DNA from: Nocardia cyriacigeorgica
GTDB lineage: Bacteria > Actinomycetota > Actinomycetes > Mycobacteriales > Mycobacteriaceae
NCBI RefSeq assembly: GCF_010858045.1
Contig: NZ_JAAGVC010000003.1
Location: forward strand, 262,674-317,848
DNA length: 55,175 nt
Direction: 5' to 3'
This document shows positions 41,583 to 49,886 of the stretch, one piece after another (position 1 is the first letter of the stretch; each line of letters begins with the position of its first letter). The translations under genes and the position numbers were made by a program. The notes below the pieces were generated by a model. It was given only the letters and a program-made list of their open reading frames with translations. It had not been told where the DNA came from and made no database searches.

Positions 41583-43970
41583 TCAGAACAGCCGCAGATT
41601 CCCGAGGTAGATCTTGTCGCCGACCGCTACCGCGGTCTGCTCACTGGTGATGTCCCAGACCTGCCCTTCGCTGTCCCACACCTGAAGTCTGTTGCCCGCG
41701 CGGGACGATTCGGTGACGATGGCGACTCGGCTGCCGTCGGTGCCGAGCAGCGTGCCGTCGTCGGACATGGCGCCGGTGATCACATACTCACCGGTGTAGG
41801 CGTCCACCACCCGGCTCGACCCGTAGGTCGCCAGCAGCGTTCCGACTCCGCGCAGCGGCAGATGTTCGGGCCGATCGTCGCCACTGTAGGACTGCTGCTC
41901 CCAGAGCACGATCCCATTGCGCGGACTGATGCCGGCGTAGGTGGTCGTGGAGCCATTGGTCTTGATGGCCGTCGGCACCGAGGTCTCCACCGGGCCCCGC
42001 TGGGTGTAGTACGGGTGTTGGCTCGGGCGCCAGCCCGCGGGCAGGTCGGCGGTTTTGGTGCCGTTGCGGTCGTAGATCCCGCGTGCATCGCCGTCGCCGA
42101 GGACGAAGCCGTCGATGAAGACGTTCCACGTGTCGTCGAACTGTTCGGCGCTCTCGCGTCGCAGGATCTCCGCGCCGTCGTCGAGGCGGATCACCCGGAA
42201 CTCCCACTTCGACAACGGGTTCGACGGATCGGGCGCGGAGGTGACCATGGCCAGCCGGGCCAGTCCGAACACGTCGATGGCATGGCGTGGCTGCCCGGAC
42301 GGTGTGGTCGCGGCGATATCGGTGCCACTCAGCGGCGCGAGCTCGCGGCCGTCCAGCCCGACGACGCGCAGCAGCGGTGACAGTGGGTCGTCGGGGCGGT
42401 CGACGAAGACGAACCGGTCACCGACGGCGGTGAGGCTGTACACGTCGCCGGTGGCGGGCACGGTCGCGATGATCCGGCTCGCCGCGATATCGACCACCAG
42501 GACGGTGTCCGTGGGGCCGGACAGGTCGCAGGCCACGGCCGCGTGGTTCGGGCTCACGACACAGCCGACCAGGTGAGATTCGGTGTCGTCCAGGAGGATG
42601 GGCGCGGTGCCGTCGACGAGCCTGCCGGTCTTCGCGTCGACGATGTCGAGGTAGTCGACCCAGTCCGCCTCCGGCGATCGGACTGTGCGGGTGAACAGCA
42701 CGATCTCGGAATCGCCGCCGACCGCCGACACCCTCAGCGTGCTCGAGCCCGGCGGCCCGGGAATCTCCTGCAGCGTCCACACCGGTTCATCCGGGCGCTT
42801 GTCGAGTGCCGGCAGGATCGGTGTCACCGGGCGCCGGGGCAGCTGCGCGGCTTCCTCGGCGCCGGCATCGTGCAGATACCCCCGAATGCCCACGACAGCG
42901 CCGATGGTCGCGATGACCGCGACGACCAGCCCGGCGATCACCAGCGGAATCCGGTGCGGTCGCGCCGATCGTGACCCCGCACCGACCGAGCCGGGCGGTC
43001 GGTGCGGTACGGCAGGAGTGGGCCCGGCGGCCGGTGGCCGGGCAGGTGGGGCCGGGGCGAACGCACCACCGGCCGGGTTGGCCACCGTCGGCGCGTAACG
43101 GTCGCTCGCCGTGCCGGGGATGGCATGCTGCGGCGCAGACCCTGCCAGCGCCTGTCCGAGGGCGGCCGCGAACTCCCGGCTGGTCGCGAAACGATGCTCA
43201 GGACTCTTCGCCATCGCCCGCGCGATCACCGCGTCGACCTGCGGCGCGAGGTCGGGCCGCCGCTCACGCACGCTCGGTACCGGCTGTTGCGCGTGCGCCA
43301 TGATCACCGCGACCGGGCTGGTCCCGGTGAACGGCTGCGTACCGGTGAGCAGATGGAAGGCGGTGGCGGCCAGCGCGTACTGGTCCGATCGTGGTCCGAC
43401 CGGCAGGCCCTGCATCTGTTCGGGCGCGGCGTAGGCGATGGTGCCGATCGTCATTCCGGTTCCGGTGAGGTCGGAACTCTCCGGACCCATGCGAGCGATG
43501 CCGAAATCGGTGAGCAGGTAGTGGCCGGTCCTGGCGAGCAGGATGTTCGCGGGCTTGACATCCCGGTGGACGAGTCCGCGCGCACCCGCGTAGTCGAGTG
43601 CGTCGGCGACCTCCGCGATCGCCCGCGCCACCTCGGTGGCCGGCAGCCCGCCCGGCGCGTTCGCCAGCAGCGCCGAGACGTCGACGCCGTCGATCAGCGC
43701 GAGTGAGATCCACAATCGCCCGTCGAACTCCCCGCGGTCGTGCACGCTCACGATGCCGGGATGCGAGAGCGAGGCGGCCAGGTCGGCCTCGCGCTCGAAT
43801 CGCCGCCGATACTGTTCGTCCCGGGTGAACTGCGCCGCGAGCACCTTGATCGCATCCGACCGCGGCAACCGCGGATGCCTGGCGACATACACCTCGCCCA
43901 TGCCGCCCACCCCGAGTAAGCGTTCGATGGTGTATCCCGCGAACACCGACCCCGGCTCCAAAGCCCCCAC
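41583..43970 (-). CDS. Membrane Ser/Thr protein kinase with propeller ectodomain
   Basis: A 795-aa transmembrane kinase. The catalytic domain (about 12-275) has GVGGMGEV (P-loop), Lys42, HRDVKPANILL (135-145), DFGIAR (155-160) and APEQ (182-185), all conserved, so it should be active. A Pro-rich linker is followed by a single TM (about 341-361) and an external part of about 430 residues with repeated GGDSEIVLF, GRELAPLSGTDIAATTPSGQ and EGQVWDITSEQTAVAVG units, probably a PQQ/WD-like beta-propeller sensing the cell-wall space. PknD of M. tuberculosis has the same topology. GTG 43970 follows GGAGG. Convergent with the VOC gene. Confidence 0.9.
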   Translation of the reverse strand: MGALEPGSVFAGYTIERLLGVGGMGEVYVARHPRLPRSDAIKVLAAQFTRDEQYRRRFEREADLAASLSHPGIVSVHDRGEFDGRLWISLALIDGVDVSALLANAPGGLPATEVARAIAEVADALDYAGARGLVHRDVKPANILLARTGHYLLTDFGIARMGPESSDLTGTGMTIGTIAYAAPEQMQGLPVGPRSDQYALAATAFHLLTGTQPFTGTSPVAVIMAHAQQPVPSVRERRPDLAPQVDAVIARAMAKSPEHRFATSREFAAALGQALAGSAPQHAIPGTASDRYAPTVANPAGGAFAPAPPARPPAAGPTPAVPHRPPGSVGAGSRSARPHRIPLVIAGLVVAVIATIGAVVGIRGYLHDAGAEEAAQLPRRPVTPILPALDKRPDEPVWTLQEIPGPPGSSTLRVSAVGGDSEIVLFTRTVRSPEADWVDYLDIVDAKTGRLVDGTAPILLDDTESHLVGCVVSPNHAAVACDLSGPTDTVLVVDIAASRIIATVPATGDVYSLTAVGDRFVFVDRPDDPLSPLLRVVGLDGRELAPLSGTDIAATTPSGQPRHAIDVFGLARLAMVTSAPDPSNPLSKWEFRVIRLDDGAEILRRESAEQFDDTWNVFIDGFVLGDGDARGIYDRNGTKTADLPAGWRPSQHPYYTQRGPVETSVPTAIKTNGSTTTYAGISPRNGIVLWEQQSYSGDDRPEHLPLRGVGTLLATYGSSRVVDAYTGEYVITGAMSDDGTLLGTDGSRVAIVTESSRAGNRLQVWDSEGQVWDITSEQTAVAVGDKIYLGNLRLF

Positions 43971-44064
43971 CGCTGGTTACCTCCGCTATGCGATCCGTGA
44001 AACGATCACACCGTATACCGGGGGAGTCGTCGGCTGCCGCGCTTGCCGCATATCCCGGTGCGCG

Positions 44065-44850
44065 TCAGTGCGTGTCCGGTCGGGGAATTCGCACACCCGC
44101 GGCGCGAAGCTTGGCTTCCACCAGCGCGAGCGCCCGTGCCGTGGCCGATCCTTGTTCCTCGCCGTGGTGGGCGATCAGCTGGTATCGGGTCGCGGCCTCG
44201 GTGCCTGCTTGCAGGCCGGTCACGATGTTGAGATGGGCAGGGTTGGCCAAGTAGTGCTCGGCCATCGCGGTGGCGAGCTCGTCGATGCGGGGGTCGTCGG
44301 GTTCCCAGTCCGCGGCGTGGGCGGCGCGTTGGATCAGCGCGACGTAGCCGGGATCGTCGAGCGCCTGTTCGACATCGGTGAGGTACGCCTCGAAGCCTCC
44401 GGGGACCAACGCCTTGGCCAGTACCCAGCCCTCCCGGGTGGCGGCCACCTCGCCGGCCGGAAAGCCCAGGTCGGACATGCGTTCCAGCAGCGCGACGGCG
44501 CGGTCGCCCAGTAGCGCCCGGTCGCCGTCGGCGAAGCGGCGCAGCGTGGCGCGCCGCGCGATCAACTCCTCGATCCGTGCGGTGAGCTTCGCCTCCACGT
44601 CGGCGAGCGCGGCGGCGAAGGATGGCGCGTCGGCGGCGAGCATGGGCCCGATGTCGGCCAGCGGCACCCCGGCCGCGGCCAGCGTCCGCACCCGCACCAG
44701 CCGTAACAACTCGGCCGATCCGTATCGCCGGAATCCGGAGCTGTCGCGTTGCGGCTCGGCGACCAAGCCGAGCTTGTGATAGTGGCGCACCGTCTTCACG
44801 GTGACGCCGACGAAGGCCGCCGCCTGCCCGATCGTGACTCCGTTTCGCAT
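44065..44850 (-). CDS. MerR-family transcriptional regulator
   Basis: A 261-aa regulator: N-terminal HTH (VTIGQAAAFVGVTVKTVRHY, then SGFRRYGSAELLRLVRVRTL) and a helical C-terminal domain, without metal-binding Cys. The protein is similar in organisation to the MerR at 5575-6381 (both have TIGQ...TVRHYH, a YRRY/FRRY wing and a similar effector region with DPRDPR/EPDDPR). It is last in the operon serine hydrolase-CPBP-MerR; its Shine-Dalgarno GGGAGG lies upstream of ATG 44850. It is likely autoregulated through the operator at 46978-47007. The ligand is unknown. Confidence 0.85.
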   Translation of the reverse strand: MRNGVTIGQAAAFVGVTVKTVRHYHKLGLVAEPQRDSSGFRRYGSAELLRLVRVRTLAAAGVPLADIGPMLAADAPSFAAALADVEAKLTARIEELIARRATLRRFADGDRALLGDRAVALLERMSDLGFPAGEVAATREGWVLAKALVPGGFEAYLTDVEQALDDPGYVALIQRAAHAADWEPDDPRIDELATAMAEHYLANPAHLNIVTGLQAGTEAATRYQLIAHHGEEQGSATARALALVEAKLRAAGVRIPRPDTH

Positions 44851-44867
44851 GGTCTCAGCCTCCCGCA

Positions 44868-45662
44868 TCAGGTGAGGCCGAGCGCGAAGGCGGCCGTGCC
44901 GGACGTCGCGACGAGCGAGGTGACGCCGACGTGCATCCCGATCGACAGCCGAATGTCCTTGTGCCGCCATGCCAGCCAGTACCCGGGGAAAGTGAAGATC
45001 ACCCGCGAGAGGAACACCCACGGTGACCAGAAGTGGTACATCGCGAACAACACCGTGTTGCACACCGGCGCCCAACCGCCGAGATGGGCGATACGGGGCA
45101 GCAGGAAACCGCGGAAATACAACTCCTCGATGAGGGGCAGGGCGATTCCGGTGAGCGGCAGGCAGATCGCCATCGTGGTGAGCAGCGTCGAGTACGAATA
45201 GCCGTCCAGGTCGAGGTAGGTGTTGTTGCCGCTGCCACCGGTATTCGCGTACGGCAGCCAGGTGAACAAGCGCTTGCAGGCATTGTTCAGCGGTGCCAGC
45301 GCGAGCCCGAGCACCATCATCCAGGCGATGAGTGCGATGACCATCGGCACCAGTTTCGCGCGCGGGACGGGTCTGCCGGTGTACTGCAGCACGCCGCGCA
45401 ATGAGACGCGGCCGTTGCGCCGGCGGCCCAGCCACAGCAACCCGGCCAGGACCGGAATCAGGACCAGGCACAACGCGATCGCCCATCCCAGAAATGCCGG
45501 AAAACCGATGGCCGCGACGAACGGTTCCGCGACCAGCAGATAGAGGGCGACGATCAGGACGCCGGGGGCGAGATGCAAAGTCACCGACAGCGGCAGGCAG
45601 TGGCGGTCGCCCAGTAGCCGCTCGACCAGCCCGCCCGCCCGTGTGTCTGCCGAGGTGTGCAT
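44868..45662 (-). CDS. CPBP-family intramembrane protease (CAAX-type)
   Basis: A 264-aa, multi-pass protein of the CPBP/Rce1 (ABI) family. Catalytic block LPLIEELYFRGFLLPR supplies the Glu-Glu-x3-Arg, and LFAMYHFWSPW and GMHVGVTS hold the His. GGAGGAG is 8 nt upstream of ATG 45662. The family cleaves CAAX-like or bacteriocin-like substrates, or gives immunity to peptides. It sits between a serine beta-lactamase-like hydrolase and a MerR regulator. Its target is unknown; a role in envelope stress or defence against peptides would be a guess. Confidence 0.85.
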   Translation of the reverse strand: MHTSADTRAGGLVERLLGDRHCLPLSVTLHLAPGVLIVALYLLVAEPFVAAIGFPAFLGWAIALCLVLIPVLAGLLWLGRRRNGRVSLRGVLQYTGRPVPRAKLVPMVIALIAWMMVLGLALAPLNNACKRLFTWLPYANTGGSGNNTYLDLDGYSYSTLLTTMAICLPLTGIALPLIEELYFRGFLLPRIAHLGGWAPVCNTVLFAMYHFWSPWVFLSRVIFTFPGYWLAWRHKDIRLSIGMHVGVTSLVATSGTAAFALGLT

Positions 45663-45730
45663 GACGAGAACTCCTCCATGTAGGTGGCCGCACCGAGCCG
45701 GATGAGCTCGGTGCCGCCAGGGCCGGCTAC

Positions 45731-46921
45731 TCAGTGGACGCGGCGCTGGCGGCCACCGAACACCGCCGCGAGCAGCCGCTGCTGTGCGTTCTGGAACGGC
45801 ACCGCGATGGACATGGCGGAATCGTCGACACAGGTCAGGGCCGCGGTCATGGTCGTGGCGCCGTCGGGGGTGCTGTACATCAGCGTCGCGTAGCCCGCGT
45901 GGGCGCCGTTGTGGGTGATCACGATGCCGCCGTCGTCGCCAAGATCCCGGATGAACACCCCGAGGCCGTAGTCCATGGCGGGGATGCCGGTCGGGTGCGG
46001 CGCGCACAGCTCGGCCAGCAGGTCGGCCGGCAGCAGTTCGCCGCGCAGCAGCGCGGAGAGGAAGGTGTGCAGATCCCGGGTGGTCGAGATCATGTCGCCG
46101 CCGCACGGGTTCCAGGAGGGGTTGTGACGGGTGACGTCGACGATTCGCTCCCCGCCGTCGCCGGTGCATCGGTAGTAGGCGTGGGCGTGCGGCTCGGGAA
46201 TGTCCGGTGAGGTCTCCGGCGCCACGGTGCCCGAGAGCCCGAGCGGGACCAGGATCCGCTGGCGCATCTCCTCGGCGAAGGACCGGCCGGTGACCTTCTC
46301 GATGAGCAGTCGCGCCAGCACATAGTTGGTGTTGGAGTAGCTCCAGCCTGCCCCGGGCGCGAACCGCGTCGGCTTGGACAGTGCCAGCTCCACCAGTTCC
46401 TGCGGCCGATAGGTCTTGAATCGGTCGGCCACCCACTCCTCGCCCGAGGGGGTGCCCGGTGCGGCGATTCCGAGCACCACCGTCCCGTCGTCGTAGAGTT
46501 CGCCGGTGAAGTTGAATATCCCGCTGGTGTGCTGCAACAGCATCCGCACGGTGATCTGCTCGTCGAGCGCGAACTCGGGCAGGTAGTGCACCGCGGGGCT
46601 GTCGAGCCCGATCGTGCCCTCGGCCACCAGGTGCAGGACCAGGGCCGCGGTGAAGGTTTTGGTGTTGCTGGCGATCCGGACGTGCCCGTCGACCGGCGGC
46701 TTCGCGGTCCCGCCGAGTTCGGCGGTCCCCGCACTGCCTGCCCATTCGCCGCGTTCGTCGTTCACCCGCACCGAGACGCCGACGAACCCGGAATCGACGA
46801 TCTCCGCCATCGCCTTCCGAAGCTCCGGGCGGTCCTGCGCGGCAACGGTATTCGGCTCGATGGCCGCACTGTGCGCCCGGGTGGGGTCGAGGGCGGTGGC
46901 GGCGTTGTGGTTGTTCGGCAT
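45731..46921 (-). CDS. Serine hydrolase, beta-lactamase/D-alanyl-D-alanine peptidase fold
   Basis: A 396-aa protein of the AmpC/EstB-like (class C beta-lactamase fold) family. Ser85-Asn-Thr-Lys88 is SxxK, Tyr195-Ser-Asn197 is YxN, and HNGAHAGY supplies the third motif. No clear signal peptide is seen, so it is probably cytosolic, which favours an esterase over a penicillin-binding role. ATG 46921 has AGGAG upstream. The MerR-type operator at 46978-47007 lies about 55-90 bp upstream, and the gene heads the operon with CPBP and MerR genes. Substrate unknown. Confidence 0.85.
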   Translation of the reverse strand: MPNNHNAATALDPTRAHSAAIEPNTVAAQDRPELRKAMAEIVDSGFVGVSVRVNDERGEWAGSAGTAELGGTAKPPVDGHVRIASNTKTFTAALVLHLVAEGTIGLDSPAVHYLPEFALDEQITVRMLLQHTSGIFNFTGELYDDGTVVLGIAAPGTPSGEEWVADRFKTYRPQELVELALSKPTRFAPGAGWSYSNTNYVLARLLIEKVTGRSFAEEMRQRILVPLGLSGTVAPETSPDIPEPHAHAYYRCTGDGGERIVDVTRHNPSWNPCGGDMISTTRDLHTFLSALLRGELLPADLLAELCAPHPTGIPAMDYGLGVFIRDLGDDGGIVITHNGAHAGYATLMYSTPDGATTMTAALTCVDDSAMSIAVPFQNAQQRLLAAVFGGRQRRVH

Positions 46922-46977
46922 GGTGGTGTGCTCCTGTACTTCGCTGTGTCCCGGTCGGCTTCGTGCCGTGGCGAGGA

Positions 46978-47007
46978 GCGTCCACCCTGACCCGAGGTCA
47001 ATGGCAA
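46978..47007 (-). promoter_or_regulatory. MerR-type promoter/operator (second copy)
   Basis: Read on the minus strand: TTGCCA (-35), TTGACC (46996-47001), five bases, TCAGGGT (46984-46990), then GGACGC at the -10. TTGACC-N5-TCAGGGT matches the site at 4587-4604, including the spacing and the second, upstream hexamer 6 nt before (TTGACC there, TTGCCA here). Confidence 0.6.
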
Positions 47008-47025
47008 CGGTGATGTGGACCACAC

Positions 47026-47304
47026 CTAGCCGAGGGCGTTCAGGTCTATCAGGGTGGCGAGGATGGTGGCGCCGTGGTCGGTGCCTTCGGCGCCGGAGAG
47101 GATGCGATCGAGGAGGGGAGCGTTGGCGAGCATGCCCGCGCCGTAATGGCCGGTGCTGCGGGCGCTGGACAAGACGGCGTAGATGATCGCGGCGTACACC
47201 TGGGACCGGGGGATGGTGAGGCCGGGGATGGTGGCGAGGCGGGCATCGACGGCGTCGATCACTTCACGGAGTACGGCGATTTCGATCTCGCGCAATCGGT
47301 CCAC
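47026..47304 (-). CDS. Small protein next to an XRE/DUF397 module
   Basis: A 92-aa frame, GTG 47304, 2 nt after the stop of the upstream small gene, so the two are co-transcribed. LREIEIAVLREVIDAVDARL then RSQVYAAIIYAVLSSARSTG are amphipathic helices; the sequence is Ala/Ile/Leu-rich and probably globular and helical. No family recognised. It is divergent, with its partner, from the XRE/DUF397 pair. A longer form from GTG 47391 (121 aa) overlaps the upstream gene and is less likely. Confidence 0.45.
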   Translation of the reverse strand: MDRLREIEIAVLREVIDAVDARLATIPGLTIPRSQVYAAIIYAVLSSARSTGHYGAGMLANAPLLDRILSGAEGTDHGATILATLIDLNALG

Positions 47305-47306
47305 GG

Positions 47307-47492
47307 CTAGTATCCGAACTTCATGCGATCCGACGGGGCCATCCGATTGTGTTGCACCAGTAACGTTTTCGCTTGAGATTTGATGGCGCACACGGTGATC
47401 GGGCAGTCGATGTGCTCCTGCATCACCCGGTGGGCGAGCTCGACGGACATGCTGAGAACGGCGTTGTGGCGAAAAGGGGGAAGGGCGTTCAT
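47307..47492 (-). CDS. Small protein (61 aa) next to an XRE/DUF397 module
   Basis: A 61-aa frame from ATG 47492, with GGAGG upstream (about 12 nt). Sequence: NALPPFRHNAVLSMSVELAH then VMQEHIDCPITVCAIKSQAK, with two Cys, several His and a basic C-terminal third ending RMKFGY. I recall similar short proteins in Nocardia beside Scr1-type regulators but know no function. Followed after 2 nt by the 92-aa gene. Lower GC than the neighbouring genes. It might be the partner of a toxin-antitoxin-like unit; that is inference. Confidence 0.5.
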   Translation of the reverse strand: MNALPPFRHNAVLSMSVELAHRVMQEHIDCPITVCAIKSQAKTLLVQHNRMAPSDRMKFGY

Positions 47493-47738
47493 AATCGGGA
47501 GCACCTCCGGTCTCGTCATCGGTTGGTGTGTGCCGCGAGAGCCGGGGTCCGATTGGGGCGGACCCGCACCGGCGCTCTGGAGCTGAGCTCAGTAGACACG
47601 CCGCGCAATGGCTTTGGAATGTCCATCATCGGGTTTCTTACGTCGAGACACCCAATTTCTGCGGTGGGCCGGCCACGACAATGTGTTCCACGGCGGGGCG
47701 TTCCATAATTCGAACAATCCGATAGCGAGGCTAACGAG

Positions 47739-48629
47739 ATGGCAGCGGGGTCGACACTCCCACAACGGGCGGCCGGGCGGGAACTGCGCAGGTTGCGGAT
47801 GCGGGCGGGCAAGAGTCAGACGGCGGCGGGCAAGGCGATCGAGGTGTCGCCGCAGACCATCGGGAGGATGGAGGACGGGCTACCGACGAAGTTGTCGCGG
47901 GTATACGTCAACGCGCTGTGCGATGAGTACGGGGCGAGCGCGGCGGAGCGCGAGCGGTTGCTGACGCTGGCGGCGGAGGTCGAGGAAGCGAAGAAGGCCG
48001 GGAACGGGTGGTGGAGGACTTTTCCGCTCGAGCCCAGGTTGAATCACTACCTCGCGCTCGAGGACGCGGCGAGGAAGATAACGACCTTCCAGTTGACCCT
48101 GTTGCCTGGACTGCTCCAGACACAGGAGTACCGGCGGGACATTATCTGGACCGACAATCCCGCCATATCGACTGAGCATGCGGAGCGGAAGTTGGAGTTG
48201 GCCATGCGACGACAGGCCAAGCTGAAACAGGACGGATTCGAGTTGAACGTGATCCTGTCCGAGGCAGCGTTACGTCACCGAGTCGGTGGACCTCCCGTTA
48301 TGGCCCGGCAGCTCCATCATCTGGCTGACATCGGTTGCCTGTCGAACATCTCGATCCGGGTGATCCCATTGCGCGCGAACGGACACATCGGACTCCAAGT
48401 CGGCGCGTTCTCATTGCTGGAGTTTCCGCCTCTGCCCTCGTCGCGAATGCTCGAGCCGCCAGTCGCTTACGTCGAAGCACATGTCGGGCATCTGTTCCTG
48501 GAACAGAAGCCCGAGATACGGCGCTATCAGGACGCGTGGGTAAGGCTGGAGCGTGTAGCGTCGGACGAAGACGATAGCAGGCGGCTGGTCCTCGAGATAG
48601 CGAAGGAGCTTGAGCGTGAACAGCATTGA
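47739..48629 (+). CDS. XRE-family regulator with DUF5753 (Scr1-type)
   Basis: A 296-aa protein: HTH at about residues 10-65 (ELRRLRMRAGKSQTAAGKAI then EVSPQTIGRMEDGLP) and a DUF5753 domain from about residue 90 (LALEDAARKITTFQLTLLPG, then LLQTQEYRR, RQAKLKQDGFELNVILSEAA). This is the Scr1-family TA-system antitoxin-like regulator, common in Streptomyces and Nocardia beside DUF397 proteins. The codon choice is visibly less GC-extreme than the neighbours (many TTG, ATA, AAG). Two GTTCCA repeats (47685, 47700) and GTTC/GAAC dyads lie upstream. It overlaps the DUF397 gene by 14 nt. Confidence 0.85.
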   Translation: MAAGSTLPQRAAGRELRRLRMRAGKSQTAAGKAIEVSPQTIGRMEDGLPTKLSRVYVNALCDEYGASAAERERLLTLAAEVEEAKKAGNGWWRTFPLEPRLNHYLALEDAARKITTFQLTLLPGLLQTQEYRRDIIWTDNPAISTEHAERKLELAMRRQAKLKQDGFELNVILSEAALRHRVGGPPVMARQLHHLADIGCLSNISIRVIPLRANGHIGLQVGAFSLLEFPPLPSSRMLEPPVAYVEAHVGHLFLEQKPEIRRYQDAWVRLERVASDEDDSRRLVLEIAKELEREQH

Positions 48630-48825
48630 CCTGTCCGGGGCCCGATGGTTCAAAAGCACCCGATCCGAGAGCGCGAATTTGTGTGTGGAGATCGCCCACC
48701 TCGATGGCGGCATGGTCGGCGTCCGTGACTCCAAGAACCCGGCCGGCCCCGCCCTGGTGTTCACTCCGGCCGAATGGGACGCCTTCCTGAGCGGTGCTGC
48801 CCGGGGCGAGTTCGACCGCCCCTGA
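48616..48825 (+). CDS. DUF397 domain protein
   Basis: A 69-aa DUF397 protein: NSIDLSGARWFKSTRSESAN, VEIAHLDGGMVGVRDSKNPA and FTPAEWDAFLSGA are its blocks. DUF397 proteins are the small partners of Scr1-type XRE regulators; the pair controls differentiation and other processes in Streptomyces (the whiJ-like family). GTG 48616 with AAGGAG upstream gives a 14-nt overlap with the regulator gene, so translation is coupled. Function of this copy unknown. Confidence 0.85.
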   Translation: MNSIDLSGARWFKSTRSESANLCVEIAHLDGGMVGVRDSKNPAGPALVFTPAEWDAFLSGAARGEFDRP

Positions 48826-49196
48826 TCCGCTGTTCGGGTCGAGGCCCCGGTTCGCGGTGAGTCCTGGCGAGGCGCGGGACCATCCGTTCATGCCTCCGCA
48901 CGAACGGCCGCCGGGCGGAGGTGGGCGAGTGGTGGCGCGCGGTTCGCGGCGTGAGGCCGGGACCATGTGGGACAGTTGTTGGCCCCTCCCGGTGTGATCC
49001 CGACCATGCTCGTCCCGCATTTCCGGCCTGCGACCTGGCAACCCCGTCCCGGTACCGGGTACCCCGATTCGCGCAACCTGCTGGTCGGCTGACAGGATCA
49101 CCGGCGCAGTGCGGTCGAGGTGGGTGCATTCGCCACGTGGAATCGATGATCTACCCCCTCGATCGAGGGACACGTGGTTGGAAAGGAACACCGGGA
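48826..49196. other. Intergenic region, two palindromes
   Basis: No gene supported. It contains CCCGGTACCGGG (49048-49059) and CCCTCGATCGAGGG (49156-49169), both perfect palindromes, and the RBS GGAAAGGA (49180-49187) of the next gene. The 14-bp palindrome is 27 nt upstream of the chosen start, where an operator would lie. Confidence 0.4.
49156..49169. promoter_or_regulatory. 14-bp perfect palindrome upstream of the YqcI/YcgG gene
   Basis: CCCTCGATCGAGGG. Lies in the leader of the YqcI/YcgG-family gene; could be an operator or an mRNA hairpin. Nothing else identifies its binding protein. Confidence 0.4.
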
Positions 49197-49886
49197 TTGA
49201 CGACGGACGCGCGGGCTGAGCTGGAGGCTTTTCTGCTCGGAGACCGGTTCGCCTGTCTGGCGGGGCGCTCCGCCTGGCGGCAGGGCGGTATCACCCACCG
49301 CCACTACGAGGTGATGGGCGGCGCGGAATCGGCGCGGTTGATGGCCTCGGATCTGGCCGAATTCGTCGGCTCGGCGGAGTGGAGCGCACGCAAGTTCACC
49401 AGCTTCATCGCCACCTTCGAGCAGCCTCGGGGCGTGGACGAACTGCGTTTCGAAGAGCTGCTGTGGCAGCACCTGCAGCTGCTGCACGAGGCCGACGCCG
49501 ACACGTACGCCTGGGCACCCGGCTACTCCTCGGACCCGCAGTCCGGCGAGTTCGGCTACAGCGTGGCGGGGCACCCGTTCTTCGTGATCGGCCTGCACGA
49601 AACCCACCGCCGCTACGGCCGCCGCCCACCGTTCCCGATGCTGGCGTTCAACTCCCACGAGCAGTTCGGCCGGATCAAGGCCGCGGGCATGTGGGATCGC
49701 CTCGCCGAGAAGATCCGCAAACAGGACATCGCGTTGCAGGGCGACATCAACCCGAACCTGCTCGAATACGAGAAGCTCTCCGAAGCCCGCCGCTACTCCG
49801 GCCGCCCCAAACCCGCCGACTGGCAATGCCCGTTCAGCGCCCGCCCCGCCGCCCACGACCGCGAACTGGCCGGCGCCCAGGGCTGA
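49197..49886 (+). CDS. YqcI/YcgG-family protein (heme-type N-hydroxylase-like)
   Basis: A 229-aa protein: FLLGDRFACLAGRSAWRQGG, TFEQPRGVDELRFEELLWQH, FVIGLHETHRRYGRRPPFPM, FNSHEQFGRIKAAGMWD and the C-terminal ADWQCPF. These are the blocks of the YqcI/YcgG family, which includes a heme-dependent N-hydroxylase of guanitoxin biosynthesis (GntA); WQCPF carries the conserved Cys. I chose TTG 49197, 9 nt after GGAAAGGA, because it gives the usual length; ATG 49146 would add 17 residues across the palindrome. No biosynthetic partners are adjacent, so it may act on an amino acid or guanidino compound in general metabolism. Confidence 0.75.
   Translation: MTTDARAELEAFLLGDRFACLAGRSAWRQGGITHRHYEVMGGAESARLMASDLAEFVGSAEWSARKFTSFIATFEQPRGVDELRFEELLWQHLQLLHEADADTYAWAPGYSSDPQSGEFGYSVAGHPFFVIGLHETHRRYGRRPPFPMLAFNSHEQFGRIKAAGMWDRLAEKIRKQDIALQGDINPNLLEYEKLSEARRYSGRPKPADWQCPFSARPAAHDRELAGAQG

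Noticed and set aside
45663..46985. Extension of the CPBP gene into the serine hydrolase region
   Set aside because: Shadow of the hydrolase frame; GGAGGAG before ATG 45662 marks the true start.
48298..49191. 297-aa minus-strand frame across the XRE/DUF397 pair
   Set aside because: Opposite to well-supported genes and lacking a Shine-Dalgarno or recognisable domain.
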